In this document: positions 62,945 to 64,000 of the stretch, one piece after another
Position numbering within the stretch: the stretch's first letter is position 1
How the letters are laid out: every line of letters begins with the position of its first letter
Assembly (NCBI RefSeq): GCF_000327385.1
Contig: NW_008706747.1
Location: forward strand, 759,396 to 823,395
Direction of reading: 5' to 3'
DNA length: 64,000 nt
Origin: Lottia gigantea
Taxonomy: Eukaryota; Mollusca; Gastropoda; Lottiidae
Made by a program: the position numbers and the translations under genes
The notes under the pieces: model-generated
The model's database searches: none
Told to the model about the DNA's origin: nothing
The model's input: only the letters and a program-made list of their open reading frames with translations

Positions 62945-63380
62945 CTTTAACTGAAATATCTTCAGCTAATGTTCTTCTGATATATCAATAATAATCTCAA
63001 GATAGAACCTGTATTGTAAAACAAAATCTTTTCATGTATCTAGAAGAAAATAAGAATCATTAATATGAGAAGTCTTTGTATAAAATTCAAAAACTTTATG
63101 AAAGATCTTGAGATGGATCATGTACACAGGAAAGTATGTAACTTTGCCATATAATCGATAAAGAAAATACGTGGTAACAATGATCGATTATTTTACCCAG
63201 CTCTAGTAGCATTCTAGGTTTGTGAAATTATATTTTACTCTAATGGTACTTGGTCCAGATGAAATTTCTTTATATAATAAAATGATATATATATTGATTT
63301 AAAGAGCTGAATTAAAGTGATTAAAGAGAGGTGTTGTCATTTTGTATTTGCACCGTAGACACTACTTGAAGTTAAAAGCC
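62945..63380. other. AT-rich non-coding stretch
   Basis: Nothing recognised between the 64-bp array and the dispersed repeat. The window's last 360 bases are likewise without a gene; an AATAAA near 63.94 kb has no known transcript. Confidence 0.4.
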
Positions 63381-63384
63381 ATGG

Positions 63385-63640
63385 TTTACCATTTTTGGGG
63401 GTTGATTTTGGTATTGAATATATGTAAATAGTCTTCAGAACCAGATGAAAATGGCATAATTCATATAAATATACTTCAAAATTGAAATTTCACTTCCTTT
63501 TTCTTTACATGGGGCATCAAGAAAATCGGCCATCTTTTTAACTTTCATACGCTGATAATTCTAGTATAGATATACATGGATTTGAAGGTTCAAATTTCAC
63601 AGTGAGCTGTGAACACTATTACTGATCAGCTTGGCTAATA
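63385..63640. repeat. Dispersed repeat, copy 2 (partner at 36.4 kb)
   Basis: Shares TTTTTAACTTTCA, ATACATGGATTTGAAGGTTC and GAGCTGTGAACACTATTACT in order with 36.35-36.55 kb, with a longer middle part here. Class unknown. Confidence 0.65.
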
Positions 63641-64000
63641 AATTCTGATATTCCCATTACAGATAATATCTAAGGGCTTTGTGATAGCAATGTGTCACTG
63701 AATGATAGTGAAATTGCATGAAGCACTTCCAATGTTTGATTAACAGCTGATAGAGCTCAATTTCAGCTTCTTGTAGCAATTTTTGATTAGCTGATGAAAA
63801 ATAATGAAGACAAACAACCAAGCTTGAATTTTTTTTGTGACAAATATATATTATATGTATACAAGTGTAAAAATGTTTAATATAAACAATATCTAATCAT
63901 GGTTCAAAATATAACAATGACATGATGAATGCATAACAATAAAGAGATTTTATTTAAATGAGACATATGTATGTACATGATGACTATTCCCTGAAAGCTA

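Noticed and set aside
1-64000. Retrovirus-like, LTR or Polinton elements and tRNA genes
   Set aside because: No long terminal repeats, polymerase, integrase or capsid-like frames and no tRNA cloverleaf were recognised anywhere in the window.

Overview
The window is metazoan nuclear DNA: AT-rich, with spliced genes carrying GT-AG introns, many minisatellite arrays and several families of small inverted-repeat elements. The two recognisable genes are animal-type fibrillarin and AGFG (ArfGAP with FG repeats). A marine lophotrochozoan, probably a mollusc, fits the composition, short introns and array-rich intergenic DNA, but this is a weak inference; nothing seen fixes the phylum.

Layout: about 1-54 kb is a gene desert. 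I found no recognisable protein gene there. It holds at least ten tandem arrays (22, 35, 70, 22, 82/256, 20, 30, about 30-40, about 32 bp and others), short non-autonomous transposon-like inverted repeats (one family with long arms and a central CRE-like palindrome, a second family, and a CpG-rich single copy at 47.6 kb), one tight cluster of PBX/MEIS sites near 10.3-10.7 kb, and a few candidate coding or first-exon segments of low confidence (23.75, 43.0 and 49.5 kb).

About 54.3-58.2 kb is a complete ten-exon fibrillarin gene on the minus strand, encoding a 314-residue protein. Its introns hold four box C/D snoRNAs with C, D', D boxes and terminal stems. Three are paralogues sharing one guide that matches a conserved 18S rRNA segment; the fourth has the SNORD38 (U38) guide for 28S rRNA. 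The gene for the C/D snoRNP methyltransferase is therefore also a host for the guides it uses.

About 750 bp away, head to head, is an intact single-exon AGFG gene on the plus strand (519 residues: ArfGAP zinc finger, FG/DPF segments and four NPF motifs). The last 3.4 kb, downstream of AGFG, is non-coding and contains a transposon-like fragment, an ATT microsatellite, a very homogeneous 64-bp array and a dispersed repeat that also occurs at 36.4 kb.
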